In this document: positions 62,451 through 64,000 of the stretch, one piece after another
How positions within the stretch are numbered: the first letter of the stretch is position 1
Layout of the letters: every line of letters begins with the position of its first letter
The notes under the pieces: model-generated
The model's input: only the letters and a program-made list of their open reading frames with translations
The model's database searches: none
What the model was told of the DNA's origin: nothing
Translations under genes and position numbers: made by a program
Assembly: GCA_947034885.2 (NCBI GenBank)
Contig: OX344750.2
Coordinates: forward strand, 1,488,001-1,552,000
Direction of reading: 5' to 3'
DNA from: Thuidium tamariscinum
Taxonomy: Eukaryota > Streptophyta > Bryopsida > Hypnales > Thuidiaceae
Length of the DNA: 64,000 bases

Positions 62451-63123
62451 TTAACCTCTAAATGCCCAAAGCTTGTTTTGAGCTTCTTAGAATTTGCTCT
62501 AAGTTGAACAAAGTTCCAACATTTTGATAAGTTGTATTACTTTTTCTTAATTGTAACTATACAAATTCAAACTAAGATTGCATATGAAAAATAATAATAA
62601 TAATAAATAAATAAAAAAAATATATATATATATCACTTATGGAGTGAGATTATAATATTTTACCATAGGGGTCACTGTTAAAACTACAAAAGCGATGTAA
62701 ATTGTTTTTTTTCCACTTTTTGCAAGTCAAATATGAAAAGTTAGGGACCAAAAAAGTATGAGGTTAAAGGGCCTAAATGCATAACTCCAATCAATTTATG
62801 GTTTCTCAAAATCTACTCTACAATTTTGTAAATGAATTTTGAATGTGATTTTTACACCAAGATCTAGTGTATATGAGGCTCATTTTCAAGAGCTCTCAAC
62901 ACTACAGAAAGTCAAGATTGCAATGGGTACCCTTGCACAAAATATTGAATTGAAAAATCACTATCATTTTATTTTCCAAATTGGATTTTTGACACTAGAA
63001 CTAGACTTCTAAAAACAAATTCAAAAAATACAAACTACCAAAAATAATAATTTGGTTAGGTTTTATTTAACTTCAAAGTTTTACAAACACTAGATTCTAG
63101 TGCCTTGGGCATTTAGAGGTTAA
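62451..63123 (+). mobile_element. Family P element P7
   Basis: TTAA 62451-62454 with CCTCTAAATGCCCAAAGC; right end GCCTTGGGCATTTAGAGG with TTAA 63120-63123. It matches P6 over its full length. A (TA)n tract is expanded inside at about 62617-62632. Non-coding. Confidence 0.85.
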
Positions 63124-63189
63124 GCAATTTTAGAATGGATTTTGCACAATATGAAGTAGTGAGAATTTTTCCCATGTAGAAAAATAAGA

Positions 63190-63500
63190 AATATGGGGAT
63201 AGAAAAATTTTAGAATTCTATTTCCAAAATTGAATTTACAATGAATTTTAGGAAGCAAAAAGTACTTCAGACCAATAGCCAATGTTTAGAGTATACTAAT
63301 TTCGATAATGCCATAGCTACTTTCCATTCACTTCTTCCACTTACTAATTTGACACATGCCATTACATTTATTAGTCTTGGCTTCAAAAAGACTATAAACA
63401 CGCAATTCAAGGTCTGGTTGGAAATGTGTTTTGGCCTTGACCAGAAATAGGCACCCTAGCCTACATGTTGGCTACTAGGTGAGGTCAACAATTGATGCCT
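63190..63500 (+). repeat. Dispersed repeat related to 34440-34755
   Basis: Shares ordered phrases with the minus-strand LTR-retroelement interior near 34475 (GAATTTTAGGAAGCAAAAAGT against GAATTTTGAAAGGCAAAAGCT) and its continuation. The 69-codon ORF inside is not convincing. Confidence 0.4.
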
Positions 63501-63619
63501 CAACCTTACTAGGAAAAAAGTACATGGCAGAAAGGGAGTAGTGATGCCCTGGAGTGGGAGATTGTGCCATCGAAGTTACTATCCTCTAAAAAGATGTAGC
63601 CACCTTGGTTTGCATTTGG

Positions 63620-64000
63620 TTCCCTCTCCTCCCCTTCTCCAAAAATTTATAGGCCGTTGATAGCTTTTTTTTAAAATGATAACCTTCAAAATCACCGTTG
63701 ATTTCTCAAAAAATCACAAGCCATTGATCTTGTGAGATTTAATGTGAGCCGCCCAAATACAAATACAAATACAAAATATGGATACAAAATATAGATGCAA
63801 TACTAAAATATTGAAGGCAGATACATACATAGTATAGAATACATATACAATATTGAATATGTATATTGTATTGAATATATATATATATATATATATATTG
63901 TATTAAATATGTATACAATACTGAATATGTATATTGAATAAGGATACGAGTAAAATCCCATATTGATTGTCAATTACATTGCCTTTTGAAAATTATAAGA
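63620..64000. repeat. Family D repeat with (TA)n
   Basis: CCCTCTCCTCCCCTTCTCC, then AAATTTATAGGCCGTTGATAG, ATCACAAGCCATTGATC and TTTAATGTGAGCCGCCC, then ATATGGATACAAAATA-type words and a long AT run at about 63874-63898. Continues past the window edge. Confidence 0.45.

Overview
The window looks like nuclear DNA of a land plant, most likely a non-flowering one with a repeat-rich, AT-rich genome. The grounds are GT-AG (and one apparent GC-AG) introns, a plant-type CYP72-clan cytochrome P450, a plant-like proteasome assembly chaperone 1 gene, and very dense non-coding transposons. I cannot name the species. Nothing bacterial, organellar or CRISPR-like is present, and I found no tRNA or rRNA gene.

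Only two host genes look intact, both on the minus strand. The first (31489-34046) is a six-exon proteasome assembly chaperone 1 (PSMG1/PAC1-like) gene. Its first intron holds a tandem duplication and its third intron seems to use a GC donor. The second (51019-54938) is a five-exon cytochrome P450 of 542 residues with every hallmark motif. They are unrelated in function and are separated by about 17 kb of repeats.

The rest is mainly a layered transposon graveyard. A piggyBac-type transposase (17303-19138) is complete apart from one in-frame TGA. Around it are at least eight short non-coding elements bounded by TTAA with termini CCCCTA...TAGGGG, the structure expected of piggyBac-mobilised miniature elements (family P). 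A second family (A) of 0.7-1.1 kb carries terminal repeats GGGTSRTTGCAAGAAACAC. Four copies have exact 4-bp target duplications (TCCT, CTAG, AAGA, GTTA) and at least two are near-complete foldback palindromes. Further families are B (CATAAGAGGAT ends), C (ATGGCGAATTTCG ends, 4-bp duplications), E, F, G, a larger inverted repeat H, and a family D rich in ATACGGATAC-like words.

Insertions lie inside one another (A in P, A in A, A in C, B in F, B in P, P in H), so a relative order of activity can be read off. Between 11 and 17 kb the DNA is richer in GC and carries decayed coding relics: two broken ORFs with in-frame stops, a primer-binding-site-like motif, and a 135-nt exon-like fragment. A clearer tRNA-Met primer-binding site on the minus strand at 34744 marks a degraded LTR retrotransposon.
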